A stretch of DNA of 64,000 nucleotides from Charina bottae (GCA_023362775.1 JALMGJ010000001.1:89220501-89284500); one strand, 5' to 3'; positions 45,867-57,127 are shown, numbered from the stretch's first letter. Numbers and translations are program-made. Notes: generated from the sequence alone by a model not told the origin.

Positions 45867-48197
45867 TATGCTATTTTATTCTCCAGACAACCCAACTGTA
45901 TCCAACAGAAACAAATTGCCTTTCCCCACCTGATGTTCATCAGGTTTGTTGGGGGTATAGTAGTGGGGTAAGCTGGGAGCCCTGGGTGTTGTAACACATC
46001 TGGAGGGGTGCCAATTTGAGAAAGGCTGCATTAGGAGGCATTTCACAAATAGAGTAAGTAAATAGAACTGAATCCTGACCTGAATAACTTGGCTCAGACT
46101 TTTTTGGCTTAACATGACCATTCCTGCCCCTCCCCCTTCAGGAAGCCTAGCATCATTCCTTAAATGCATATTTTTGTGTCAGAGAACTCCAGCTAGTACA
46201 TTCCAACAATGGAGTGGTTACTATTATTTGTTGCTAGCATCCTGTACTGTTGGGTTCCTTTGAGTTGACATGGTTGGAAAGCAAGTTCTCTGTTTAAAAT
46301 CCCAAGCATTTTACCTTTATCTAACCAAGTCTTCCTTAGCTCTTAGCTAAGTTAATGAAAATTGGAGTCTCTCAGCTTCAGTAGAAGTTGCTTAGATAGT
46401 CTGGGAATTGTGTCTTTGTGTCATTCTATATGACTTAGTCATGATTTTTGCCAGTATGCTGTGAAGGGAATCCCTTTGAATTCATGAAGGCTACATGGCT
46501 ATGAAACAGATGTAGTTTTTTTAAAAAAAAATGTGACTTCACTTCCATCCCCAATACACTCAGGGCTTCTGCTTAAAGGAAGATTTTTAATTAATGAGAT
46601 CCTTGGGGAAAAGCATAAGATACTTTTCTCTTTGTCTTCCTTGACATCTCTGACCATGTCCCTTCATGCCAGAGACAAAGGCAAAGAAGGTCATTTTCTT
46701 TCTCCGTATAATCCAGCATTTTATAGGGCACTTTTATTGCAGTATCCTCTTTATAAAGTCTGTTTTAATGGAAAGGCAACATCTGCTCTTGGCCGACCAG
46801 AAGGCAGCCTTCCTTCCTTCTAGGCTGCAACGTCTGCCCTTTTGACAGAAAATCCAGACAAGTGTGCCAGCATTCACCCCTGCCTTCTATTTATAAGCAC
46901 TTCTATATAATTTTAAGCAACAGCTTATTCTCTATCTGCTCTGACATTCCCACAGAATGAGACATTCACACTTGGAAGCCTTTCACTAGCAAAGGCAACC
47001 TGTCAGTTGGCTCTTCTTTGCCATAAAAGTTGACTATTAAACTCAGAGCATAATTCCCCCCCCCCCAAGACTGCAGTTTCAAACTGTTAGAAGAATGTTT
47101 ATAATCCTAACAAGTAACTTGAAAAATATTTCAGATTCCTCCGTATTAGCCTGAGGTTTTTTTGGAGTCAGCACAAATTGTTCATGTGTTGGCTTGTGCT
47201 GTTGTGATAGACTTGGCTTCCTCTGATTTCAAGTTCGTTCCTGCAAATGGTCTTAATGTGCGTACACTCACACACACACTTGGTGCCACTTTCCAGGGAA
47301 GGCAGGAGCAAAACATTTAACTCTTATCTGTGTATTGGGCATCTTGGATACTTTTCTTCCTTGCTTTGATTAAAATGCAAAGGTGGTTGAAGGCTACTCC
47401 AGATTAAAATGGCCATTTTCTTTCCATTTATTGTCTTTTGTTAAAAGAATGGGGGGAGAGGGAAAAGATCATACTTAATGCAGGGACCTGGAATTTGGGG
47501 GTGTTATTGAATTTGCCTTGTTGTTCAGGCTTTCTGAGACTTGACTCTTTGTCAGCTTTCCACATTCTGGTTGCCTTCTAGATATACTGGGACTTCAACT
47601 CCCAGAATTTCAACTATTATGACTAAAGGCTGCTACATGTCATATCTTTTGTAGGTAGAGGACTCCATCAGGTTTAATTTCACCAGCCTGTCTTCCAAAC
47701 CATACTATTCCCCTTCTTTATAGATATACAGTAAACCCCTTTGCATGACTGGGGCTTAGAGAAAGCTTGGGTAAAATTACTTTTCTCTTCTTTGAGCCTT
47801 CAAAGCAAACTTGTCCAATTCCAGCAATGCTGGCTAGAGAATTTTGGGTGTTGAAGTTCACACACCTGGAGGAACCCTAGTGGGAAAGGCTGCTTTAACA
47901 TGACTAAATGGCATTTGAAGATCCTTGTCTAAGAAGGGGAAGTGAGACTTGGATGATACATATCTTCCAAAGCAAATTTTCTTTCCTACTTTCTCCATTA
48001 AAAGCTGGCCACAGAAGCAGGACAGCAAGCAGCCTTCTGTGTTCTTTTCCATTGCAAGTTGAGAGCTTGACTATACAGTGCTCACATCTGCCAGGGATAG
48101 TTTCCAGCAAGCTGAATGTATTACTTTGAGTTGTGTGCATGAAATCATTTTGACTTCACCTCAAAAGTGCGTAGTCTCTACCAGATGGTAGAATATC
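45867..48197. other. KIF13B intron 2, scattered hAT-like scraps
   Basis: Pieces such as GGACTTCAACTCCCAGAATT (47590) and TTGAAGTTCACACACCTGGA (47851) resemble parts of the 22909 MITE family. No complete element or exon is seen. Confidence 0.4.
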
Positions 48198-48207
48198 TTC
48201 TTCTTTG

Positions 48208-48558
48208 TATTGTCGAAGGCTTTCACGGCCGGAGTTCAATGGCTGTTGTGGGTCTTCCGGGCTGTGTGGCCGTGTTCTGGAAGTTGTGGTTCCTAACGTT
48301 TCGCCAGCATCTGTGGCCAGCATCTTCAGAGGGCAGGAGCACAGATACAACACAATTTCAACACAACAAAAAACCCCACCTAATCTCCTATAATTTAGCT
48401 CTATAAATAGAACATTGCCACTCTACCTGGGCACAGAGATTTTGCTTCTATCTGTGCTCCTGCCCTCTGAAGATGCTGGCCACAGATGCTGGCGAAACGT
48501 TAGGAACCACAACTTCCAGAACACGGCCACACAGCCCGGAAGACCCACAACAGCCATA
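48208..48558. mobile_element. PLE remnant: two facing terminal repeats
   Basis: The left part is a PLE terminal repeat (minus, TATTGTCGAAGGC...), broken at about 48347. The right part is a short piece of 3' coding end plus an inverted terminal repeat (plus) that stops at ...CACAACAGCC. The flanks share TTCTTCTTTG (48198-48207, 48559-48568). No protein domain is left. The structure is like 17451-17662 but longer. Confidence 0.85.
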
Positions 48559-48815
48559 TTCTTCTTTGTCCTCCAGAGCACTCTGGCAAGGATACATACT
48601 ACCTTTTTGAGTTGCAAGAAACTTAGCTTCCTTACATTGCAAAGACAACTCTTAGGTATATGCATGTGCTGAAATATGACTTAAAGTGAAGTGTGTGGAA
48701 GCCAATGTTGAGACTGCAGGCTGATGGAGAAAGCAAATGTCCCTTTTGGTATTTCCCCCAGCTTTTGCTCTATTTGCGTTTAGAAAAGAAATTAGGACCA
48801 AGTCAGGAAATAAAA

Positions 48816-49047
48816 GACGCTTCCACGGTCATGTGGCCGCATGACATGCGCGGAACGCTGTTACCTACCCACCGAAGTGGTACCTATTCATCTACTTGCA
48901 TTTGCATGCTTTCAAATTGCTAGGTTGGCAAGAGCTGGGGCGAGTGCGGGAGCTCACTCCATCACGTGGACTAGGGATTCGAACCTCCGAACTTGCGATC
49001 TTCCAATCGACAAGCCTGGTGTCTTACCCGCTGAGCCACCACGCCCC
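48816..49047 (-). mobile_element. tRNA-derived SINE (Sauria-like), 3' end missing
   Basis: The minus-strand copy has A and B boxes at its right end (GGTGGCTCAGCGGGTAAGAC near 49036; GTTCGAATCCC near 48975) and the central region down to CGTGGAAGCGTC, where homology to the 13906 copy ends. Loss of the 3' tail and retention of the 5' end is the reverse of usual SINE truncation and suggests a later deletion. Confidence 0.85.
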
Positions 49048-50039
49048 TCTAGCCTGCTTAGTCTTTCCCAATCTGGCACTCTCTGAATGTATTGGACCAA
49101 TTCCTATAATTCCCAGCCATGAGGGTCATGGGAAGAATTATAGAACTGAAGAGCAGATAGAAGTTGGAGAAGGCTGGTGGCGAAAAAAGATTACTTAGCA
49201 AAAAGGATGTTATGGCTAATAAAATTATGTATGGTATGGGAAAAGTGAAAACAGATAAGCCTTTTCCTCTTCCCATTGTGTGAAAACTTGAGGTCATCCA
49301 GTGGAATGAATTGGCAGGAAATTCAGGAGCAGCTGAAGGAAAGTACATATACCAGCAATAGAAGATAGCAATTGTAGTATATGGATTTCCTACAGGTACC
49401 TGGTTGGTTACTATTGGATAGGCTGACCATACGTCCCATTTTGAACGGGACTGTCCCGTTATTTCACCATTTTTGGAGCGTCCCATCGTTATAGTCAAAA
49501 TCTTGATTTTGTCCTGTTTTTGAAAAATCTGAGTCAGGAGTAAGCCTGACAGGAGTGGGTCAGCCCCCGCCGCCATGCCAGATTCGGATTCAGTCAGAGG
49601 AAGACGAGCCGACCTCCAGAAGAAGCTGGCATGGTCCAAACCAGAGCTGCCGATTGGAGGCAGCCCGGAACAAGTATCCCCTCTACCAATCTACGTGCTG
49701 CTCGGCCAATTGGGTCCCAGCCGCAAACGGCGCGAGATTCCAACCTTAAAAGGCCGAGATCCTGCCTCAGAATCCTGCCCACAAGATGCTCCAGGTCTCG
49801 CCTCACCGATGTCAGCGCCGGGGAGGCGGGATGGCAGCCAAGCCAGGCGGTGGGGTGGCATTCCGTGAGGGGCTTGGCGGCGCTGCATGAGAGGTGGGGC
49901 AGAGACACTGCACCGGCTGCTGCGGGGTCTGTGGGGCTGGGATTTGTGCGCCTGCTGGGCTGCAGCCTGAAGCGTGTCTGGAGGAGGAGAGTTAGTCAGG
50001 CGCTGTGGCGGAGAAGGGAGAGGAGGGCCCAGTGGAGCC

Positions 50040-50104
50040 ATGGCGCTTCCTTTCCTCCTGAGGGGCCCGAGGAGCTGCCTCCCCTGCCCAGCAGCGGCCC
50101 CTCC
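50040..50104 (+). other. candidate captured first exon with splice donor
   Basis: An ATG in strong context (GAGCCATGG) opens 21 codons beginning MALPFLLRGPRSC, followed directly by CC|GTGAGT, a consensus donor. The surrounding GC-rich sequence looks like a host CpG promoter. I do not recognise the protein. The donor leaves phase 2, the same as KIF13B exon 2. Capture of a host promoter/exon by the hAT element is an inference; a chance ATG plus donor in GC-rich DNA is the alternative. Confidence 0.35.
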
Positions 50105-50239
50105 GTGAGTGCCTCCGCCTGGAACCGTCCCTCTCCCCGCCGCCGCCACTGCTCTCCTGGGAGGCGTCACAACCTCATCGCGCTGCACTGCCTCCCGCCT
50201 CCTGCTTCTCCTGCTCATCGGCGGCGACTCTCCTCCCAC

Positions 50240-51140
50240 CCTCGGCCAAGCCCGAGGGGGTTGGGGCGGCGGTGGGCCTCCATCCTTGGCAGGAGCTGGC
50301 CGCACTGGGGGGCTTCAGCCGCACCACGCCACCCCTTGCCGCCCGCCAGCTGTGGGAGCTCCCGCAGCCTGGCAGGCGGCAAGGGGTGGAGTTCTTCTTA
50401 GACTCTCCTTCCCTCGGCCAAGCCTGAGGAGGCCGGGGCACTGGTGGGCACCCGTCCTCTTGCTGGGGGGCTTCAGCCGCACCACGCTGCCCTTTGCCAC
50501 CCGCCGGACTGCGGGAGCTCCCACATACCATTAAACAGTCCTAGACTACTGAAGGCCGAGAACCTCTCAGAAGTGGCAGTGACCAATTATTCCATACTGT
50601 TCCCCCTCCCCACAAAAGATGGGCTCTTGTAATCAAGAATGAAGCCTGATTTGAGGGACACTTTACCTTACCTTCAGGCTCACTACAGTACTAAAGGACT
50701 ATTTTATATTTGTATGGGCACACTTTTAACTCATTCTATTATGAAAAGATGCTCTTGATTATTAATTATCCTTGCATTTCCTCCTCTCCTTTTCCCAACA
50801 CTCCCCTCCCCTCTCCTATCCTATCCTATCCTATCCTATCCTATCCTATCCTATCCTATCCTATCCTATCACTTAATTCCTCTATAATATCCCATATTAA
50901 ATTAAATAAAATAAATAAATAAATATTTGATGTAAATCTATGAGGCTTTCACCATAAATAAAATAGAATATACTCTTTTAAAAATAGAAATGGTAACCCC
51001 CCCAGCCGGCGGGCGGCAAAGGGCGGAGTGGTGCGGCTGAAGCCCCCCAGCGCGGCCAGCTCCTTCTCCTGCTTATCGGTGGCAGCGGCAGCAGCGACTC
51101 TCCTCCCTCCCTCGGCCAAGCCCAAGGGGGACGGGGCAGT
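50240..51140. repeat. duplicated and inverted GC-rich blocks in the hAT cargo
   Basis: The block GGGGGGCTTCAGCCGCACCA followed by a GC-rich CCGCC region occurs at about 50305 and 50465 in direct orientation and at about 51000-51060 inverted (GGTGCGGCTGAAGCCCCCC). CTCGGCCAAGCC-type blocks recur at about 50244, 50416 and 51112. This suggests repeated internal rearrangement of the cargo. Confidence 0.75.
50814..50870. repeat. (CCTAT)n pentanucleotide microsatellite
   Basis: About eleven perfect CCTAT units inside the hAT element. Confidence 0.97.
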
Positions 51141-51260
51141 GGTGGGCCTCCATCCCCTCCGTCCCCGCCCCTTGTTCCCCAGCCGATGACGGTGCTGTGT
51201 GCACAGTGTGTGTGCTCCGGCCTTCCCCGGACACCAGCTCTGCCGCACCATTTATTACTA

Positions 51261-51440
51261 CAGAGCTTTCCAAACTTTTCATGTTGGTGACACACATTTT
51301 AGACATGCATCATTTCGCGACACACTCTTACAGCAGGGCATAAGGCAGGCAGTAGGACCTGCACGGAATCACAGCAGGTTTGGAGGCAGCAAGGCACAAG
51401 GCAGGTACTAGGACCTGCGTGGAATCCTGGCAGGGCTCGG
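51261..51440. mobile_element. hAT MITE family 1, left part, inside family 2 element
   Basis: It starts CAGAGCTTTCCAAACTTTTC and follows the 19686-type interior up to GGCAGGGCTCGGAGGCAG, then stops where the CCAAT/GC-box array begins. No right terminus is present, so it is truncated. Confidence 0.8.
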
Positions 51441-51461
51441 AGGCAGGACCGAAGGGGTGGG

Positions 51462-51620
51462 GTTTGCAGGCGGGAGCCAATTGTGTGCACCGGGGGCAGG
51501 GTTTGCAGGCAGGAGCCAATTGCGCGGACTGGGGGGCGGGGTTTGCAGGCGGGAGCCAATCGCGTGCGCCGGGGACGGGGTTTGCAGGGAGGAGCCAATT
51601 GCGCGGACTGGGGGGCGGGG
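51462..51620 (+). repeat. tandem repeat, ~40-bp unit with CCAAT and GC boxes
   Basis: Four units of GTTTGCAGG-CGGGAGCCAAT plus a variable part and GGGGG(C)GGGG, equivalent to 17935-18093. In both elements the array lies close to the right terminus. Confidence 0.85.
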
Positions 51621-51716
51621 TTCGGAGGCCGGCATGGCGGCATAAGACCCTGTCCCGTTTTGCCATCCAAATGTCCCGTTTTTGTCTCAAGGAAATATGG
51701 TCAGCCTACTATTGGA

Positions 51717-52940
51717 CCTATTGGAAATAGGATGTGGGAAAAGATAAACTAATTTGTTGATCCAAAGATATTTTGTGCTGGATGACTTATTCCCAAGAAC
51801 TGAGATAACGTTTCTCCTTTTCATTTGAGTGTGGTGTTCTATAGACATAAGATACCATATAAAACCAGATAACTTGATCACAATATAATGAGTCACTATT
51901 TTAATTGAAGCAGGCATTGAAATTGCCTGTCAGGAAGTTAGACAGATGTTGAGCAGCAGTTGGCTTATTATTTGCACACACTCAACTCATGTATTATTAT
52001 ATCTTTATTATGCCATATATAACAGCATTATTCCCTTTTTCCCCCCTTTCTTATATAGACAAATTAGTAATATAGTATAAGAATAAGAATAGTATAAGAA
52101 TAATATAGTATAAGAACTTTAGACCATGGCGGGGAGGAATATCTGTCTACAAGCCCAGCTCAATATAAAACATGAGAAAGAGTCCATTTCTAAATTGTAT
52201 AAATGATTCACTAATGGATAGACTGTTGTCACATTAACCTGTTAACTTGTTTTGAGAATTTTTTAAAATACTTTTTTACAGTTTAACCTCTTAAGTTCCA
52301 CTCAGCATCATCTGAAGAAATTTCCCCTTCATTTTTCCTCTCTGCACCCCCATATTTGCCAACCTGCTGGAGCAGATTTATCAGACATGTAGGAAATGTG
52401 AGACAATAAGGGTGACTCTATACTGCTGATGGCATCTGTGTCACTGGCAATCTGACACCATTGGATTCCATCATAATTTCTGCCTCAAGAAGCAATTTTG
52501 AAAACTCGGGTTCCTCTGAACCTTAGCTTACTATGTGAACTCCTTTTCAAAGGGCCCAGGAAAAATTTAATGCATTGTAAAATGATATCTGTATTCTTAC
52601 TGAAAGGGGAAACTGTCGTTTGATATGTGTTTTAATAGCACAATTATTCCACAATCAGTTGGTTCTCTCATCCAAATGTAAATCTGTTTTCAGGTGAGGA
52701 TAGGAAGCTTTGAAATCCCTCCTAAAACTGGAGATTCATAAAAATGAAATTTTGGAGTTGAGATGGGAGAGAAAAGGTGGTTCAGGCATTAGAATCAACA
52801 AGGGTGGCAAATTTTTAATTGCTGTTATTACAGAGGTTATATCCAGATCAGTCAATAGCAGTCACATAATGGTAAAATAGTAAAATATCAAAAACCCAGT
52901 TGTACAGGGCTTTGGAGTATTGTCCCAGGTACATTACATT
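51717..52940. other. KIF13B intron 2, no feature recognised
   Basis: A/T-rich with small AGTATAAGAAT repeats near 52070-52110. Confidence 0.45.
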
Positions 52941-52943
52941 GAA

Positions 52944-53262
52944 GGGGCGTGGTGGCTCAGCGGGTAAGACACCAGGCTTGTCAATTGGAAGATCGCAAGT
53001 TCGGAGGTTTGAATCCCTAGCCCCGTGTGATGGAGTGACCTCCTGCACTCACCCCAGCTCTTGCCAATCTAGCAATTCAAAAGCATGCAAATGCAAGTAG
53101 ATTAATAGGTACCACTTCGGTGGGTAGGTAACAGCGTTCTGTGTGCGTCATGCCGGCCACATGACCACGGAAGTGTCTTCGGACAACGCTGGCTCTTCGG
53201 CTAACAAACTGAGATGAGCACCGCCCCCTAGAGTCGGACACAACTGCACAAATTACCTTTTT
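52944..53262 (+). mobile_element. tRNA-derived SINE (Sauria-like, Bov-B tail)
   Basis: A box TGGCTCAGCGGGTAAGAC, B box-like GGTTTGAATCCC, a 3' part GAGTCGGACACAACTGCAC and a tail TTACCTTTTT. An ATTACATT repeat (52933-52940, 53266-53273) is a possible target duplication. Its head begins GGGGCGTGG, more complete than the 13906 copy. Confidence 0.85.
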
Positions 53263-53410
53263 ACAATTACATTCCTTTGTGTTCAGGTTCAGGGATTCAG
53301 TTGACCAGATCACTGAAATCTTGTATGGGGAGAGGGCTATGGCTTGCTTCTTTTGTTTCTTCTATTGTCCAAGTGGCCCCTCCAGCAATGGACACAGACA
53401 TTATCTAAGT

Positions 53411-53614
53411 CAGGGTTCCCCAAAATGGTCAATATCAACTCCCAAGGGTCGATGGGACTATCCAAGGGGTTGATGTTATTCTTCTTCTTATTCGTATACT
53501 GTTAGTTAAAGTACTATTTATTAAATTATTTTCATATAATAAATGTTTGAGGGTTGATGAACAATCTGAAACTTTATGAAGGGGTCAATGAGCTGAAGAG
53601 TTTGGGGACCCCTG
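53411..53614. mobile_element. hAT-type MITE, 204 bp
   Basis: The termini CAGGGTTCCCCAAA and TTTGGGGACCCCTG are near-perfect inverted repeats. The flanks ATCTAAGT and ATCTACTG match at 6 of 8 bases, a decayed 8-bp duplication. The inside carries TCGATGGGAC/GGGTTGATG motifs and no frame. Confidence 0.75.
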
Positions 53615-53622
53615 ATCTACTG

Positions 53623-55202
53623 TAAGTAATAGCCATGAGGATATTGTGTGGGAAACAAAGGCCATCTTTGGCGCTGAAGGCATGGACTTCTGCATCCTTC
53701 CCAAGACTTGAGGGAAATATGTTGGCATTACCTAAACTATTACTTACACAATTTTTTAGAAGGAGTCAGGCCAAGATTCTGTCCTCAATGAAAACCCTCC
53801 TTTATTCTAACATGCCCCTCACCACTATGAGATGTCCTGATTTAATAAGGGAATTTTATCTGATATGATGGTATTCAAACATCATGTTCTACTTGTTGGA
53901 GAAAGTAGTTGGGTATGTTAGTGTCGCAGTGTAGCTTTGGTACATTAATTTTTTTAAAACATTTTATTTTAAAGAATCAGTATTTCCCTTCTGCCCCTCG
54001 GAACAATTAATGGAAGCCTGTGGGTTAGATTTGCACAGTCTGATTCTTCCGCTGGGAATATTTTGTTATTAAGTCATTAGAGTGCTGATACTGAGACATG
54101 GAGAAGGGAAATAATTGCAGGGTGAGAAGAGAGATTGCTTCAGTTGCCATGCTGAGGAGAAAATAACACTGCATTGCATTGCCAAGCTGAATTTTTCTCT
54201 CAAGGGGATTTAGGATAAGATGGGTTTCCAACATTTTAAAACAACTGTAGTCATACACTTAATTAGAAACTTCAGAATTAGCAGTGAACAAAGTTGATAG
54301 AAATGCAGCTAAAGCAGAAGTTGCACATTACAAAACATACCCATAGAGCCTCAGGACAGCTACATGACAGATTTTTTAATGTGCATCTGTTCCAAATGCT
54401 CCCAAAAGCATTTTGGGCCCCTTAAAGCTTTTAGAGTTGAGTGCCCATTTCTTGTTTTAAGTGCATGTAGCAAAGCTACCTAAAACAAGGCTTTAAATGA
54501 AGACCACAATCTCTGCACCAAATTCAGATTTTTGAATCAATTACATTATTCAGTTGCAAAATTTTGGACATATAATCTGATGTTATAATTGCTAGAGATA
54601 CTCTTTCTAGTATTTACTGTAGGTGTCCTATTTTGAGATGGGATCCTCTTGGGATCCACCTGTTTCTTCCTTTGCTTTTGTTTCCTTTCCTTATTTATTC
54701 CATCCATTCATTATCTCTAATCATTCATTATCTCCATTCATACTTCTGGGCTGCTAAGTGTCTTGGGAGGGACTAAAGAGATGTGATTTTTGCTCACTTT
54801 AAATTGCATTCTGCTTCCTTTCTTCTCTGTTGTTCACTTGGGTGGCAAGCAGCTGTTGCATGATACTCTGATTCACAGTTGTTTCCAAAGATCTCTGAAA
54901 TTTCCTTTTCTCCCTGTTGATGTTTTAGAAAGCCTTCTCTTTGGGTCAGACTGCTTCAGAAACCCAGAGTTGTGTACCAAGATAAGCTAAGCAAGGACAT
55001 TCTTAGCCATAGCCCAAGGTTGGATGAGACTAAAGATTCAGCTAGTCAAGCATCCTGTTTCTGCTGTATCCAAAAAATGTGTCCTGGAATCTCATAAGAA
55101 AGGTTGAAGGCTAATAGCCACCAGCAGATTTATTCTATGCAAAATCCTTTCAAATTAGCAGGAGCCCTGGGAAGTAGCCTGGTGGAAGTATTCAAGGATT
55201 CG
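53623..55202. other. KIF13B intron 2, no feature recognised
   Basis: Nothing recognised beyond small ATTC/CATT runs near 54700. Confidence 0.4.
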
Positions 55203-55324
55203 ACTCACCTCACAGGGTTGTTGTTGTGGGGAAAATAGGAGGAGGAGGGAGTATTAGGTATGTTCACCGCCTTGAGTTATTTATAAAAATAATGAAGGCG
55301 GGATAGAAAATAAAATAAATAAAT
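55203..55324 (+). repeat. SINE 3' tail (MIR/CORE-like family)
   Basis: CTCACCTCACAGGGTTGTTG, then a CGCCTTGAGTTATTTATAAA box, then GGCGGGATAGAAAATAAAAT and (AAAT)n. Same tail as 28465-28617 in opposite sense. The head is missing. Confidence 0.65.
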
Positions 55325-55331
55325 TCAAGTA

Positions 55332-55369
55332 TCCACACATCTTAAAGTTGCTGAGGTTGAGAAACACAG
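55332..55369. mobile_element. hAT MITE right-end scrap
   Basis: CCACACATCTTAAAGTTGCT followed by GAGGTTGAGAAACACAG matches the right end of the 22909-23047 MITE. Confidence 0.65.
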
Positions 55370-55488
55370 CTCTGGAGAATAGAGGTTAGGGAGGGAGCTC
55401 TAGATTGGAACTGAAAGTTAAAAGAAGAACATTGAATTGCCCCTAAGCCTACTGTATTTAAAAAGAAACAAGGTTTATTCGTGTAAAC

Positions 55489-55778
55489 CAGAGCTTTCCA
55501 AACTTTTCATGTTGGTGACACACTTTTTAGACATGTATCATTTCGCGACACACTCTTACAGCACGGCATCATTTCGCGACACACTCTTACAGCAGGGCAC
55601 AAGGCAGGCACTAGGACCTGCGTGGAATCACAGCAGCTTTGGAGGCAGCCAGGCACGAGGCAGGCACTAGGACCTGCGCGGAATCCTGGCAGGGCTCGGA
55701 GGCAGCAGCAGCCGCAACACACCGAGACACTGCAGCAGACACACCAACATGTCCCGACACACAGTTTGGAAAGCTCTG
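55489..55778. mobile_element. hAT MITE, family 1, without target duplication
   Basis: 290 bp with termini CAGAGCTTTCCAAACT / AGTTTGGAAAGCTCTG and an interior like the 19686 copy. The flanking 8-mers GTGTAAAC and CTATAGTG do not match, unlike all the other complete copies. Either the flank was deleted or two copies recombined. Confidence 0.88.
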
Positions 55779-55816
55779 CTATAGTGTTTAATTTTCCTTT
55801 TTTTATTTTTATTTTT

Positions 55817-56040
55817 GCCATTCAATTATGTCCAATTCTCGGCGACTGCCTAGACAAGTCCCTGCAGTTTTCTGGGCAAGATTTCAGAAGTGGTTTTCCC
55901 TTGCCTGCTTCTTCCTAGGGCTGAGAGAGAGGGACTAGCCCAAGGTCACCCAGCTGGCTTCATGCCTATGGTGGGACTAGAACTCACGGTCTCCCGGTTT
56001 CTAGCCTGATGCCTTAAACCACTACACCAAACCGGCTCTC
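55817..56040 (-). mobile_element. tRNA-derived SINE, MIR/CORE-like with Bov-B-like 3' end
   Basis: On the minus strand: head GGTTTGGTGTAGTGGTTTAA, B-box region GACCGTGAGTTCTAGTCCCA, core AGCTGGGTGACCTTGGGCTA, and a 3' end with CGCCGAGAATTGGACATAAT that recalls the Bov-B tail. Same family as 37761-37973 and better preserved. Confidence 0.82.
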
Positions 56041-56317
56041 ATAATTTTCCTTTTACATTGGCAAGGAAGTGCTCAGGTTATGGGATGCCCTGTGTCTCTC
56101 ATGAGCCAGAGCTGAGGAGGAGGAAGCCAAGTCAGGGCATTCCTGTCCCATAAAGCTGGATGGTGGCAATTGTGAAGCTGCTGTGCCAAGGCAGGAAGAC
56201 AGGCCAAAGTATGTAAAACCCAAAGGATTTCTGAAAGAGTAGGGAGGAGGACCAGTCCCACTTTCCCTCCCCGAGCTCAGCCAGTGTGTCAGTATGGCTG
56301 ATAATTAACTTTCCTTC

Positions 56318-56439
56318 TATTTCCTTCCTTTTTCTTACACTGACACACATTTTAGCAACTGGGATTTTTCTCAGCAAGATGTAGCTTGTTTACTAACTCA
56401 CTGCTGAGGAGTTGAAAGGATGATATTAATGTTTTACAT
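56318..56439 (+). repeat. 122-bp local duplication, copy A
   Basis: It matches 57331-57452 at 121 of 122 positions by eye (one change, A to T, in TTCTTAC(A/T)CTGAC). No terminal inverted repeats, tail or coding sequence are seen. Confidence 0.9.
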
Positions 56440-56711
56440 CTGCTGAGGATATTTTAATCAATGCCTAATGCTTTGCTTTTTAAAGATGGCGGAAGAGGAT
56501 GAGAAAATTGGCCATGCTTCCTAGCAGGGCTTTGATAGGGAAGTTTTCCTGGGAAACATCTGTTGAACTAATGATTCCCTCTTGCAGAATGTTTGCCACC
56601 TGACACTGTAGCTAGCCAAGTTTGATAAAGATAAAGATAGTATAATCTCTTGTGCCCCTCTTTCTATTTTTTTAGAGCACATTCACTTGCTTAAACATTT
56701 TTGCAAATAAA

Positions 56712-56760
<49 letters not shown>
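56712..56760. repeat. (GTCT)n microsatellite
   Basis: About eleven uninterrupted TGTC/GTCT units, ending GTCTATCT. Confidence 0.95.
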
Positions 56761-57127
56761 TTTCTAGAAGCTGCTTTGAAAAGGGGCACATAAGTATTTC
56801 AAACAAAGCAAAACACTGCTTTGGCATTTTCTTTTGTGGGTCCTCTTTTACGCTGATAACTCTGCAATACTCTTTTTGAATGAGGAAATAGAATTGTGTA
56901 TATGGAAAAAGGGGTCTTTGTTTCAGTTCTGCTACTGGTGGTTGCTGCTGCATACACACTGAGATTAACACTTGGTTATTTGGGGTGCATGATCTGTACA
57001 GTGGGGTGTCCATGACAAAATTATTAATAATTCTAATAAATCAGGCAGCATTTTTCCATTTTTCAGTTGTAATCCTTTTTACACACACCTGAGCATACCT
57101 GTAGCACCTCCTTGCAGCTGCTTTGAC

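Larger units (their letters stand above)
49419..51708 (+). mobile_element. hAT element, family 2, 2290 bp with GC-rich cargo
   Basis: It begins TAGGCTGACCATACGTCCCA, ends AAATATGGTCAGCCTA, and has a perfect 8-bp duplication CTATTGGA at 49411-49418 and 51709-51716. Its ends and a short internal block (CAGAGCTGCCGATTGGAGGC) match the 473-bp copy at 17721. Between them it carries about 1.5 kb of extra, very GC-rich DNA with duplicated and inverted segments, a pentanucleotide repeat, a family-1 hAT fragment and the CCAAT/GC-box tandem array. I recognise no transposase. Confidence 0.88.
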
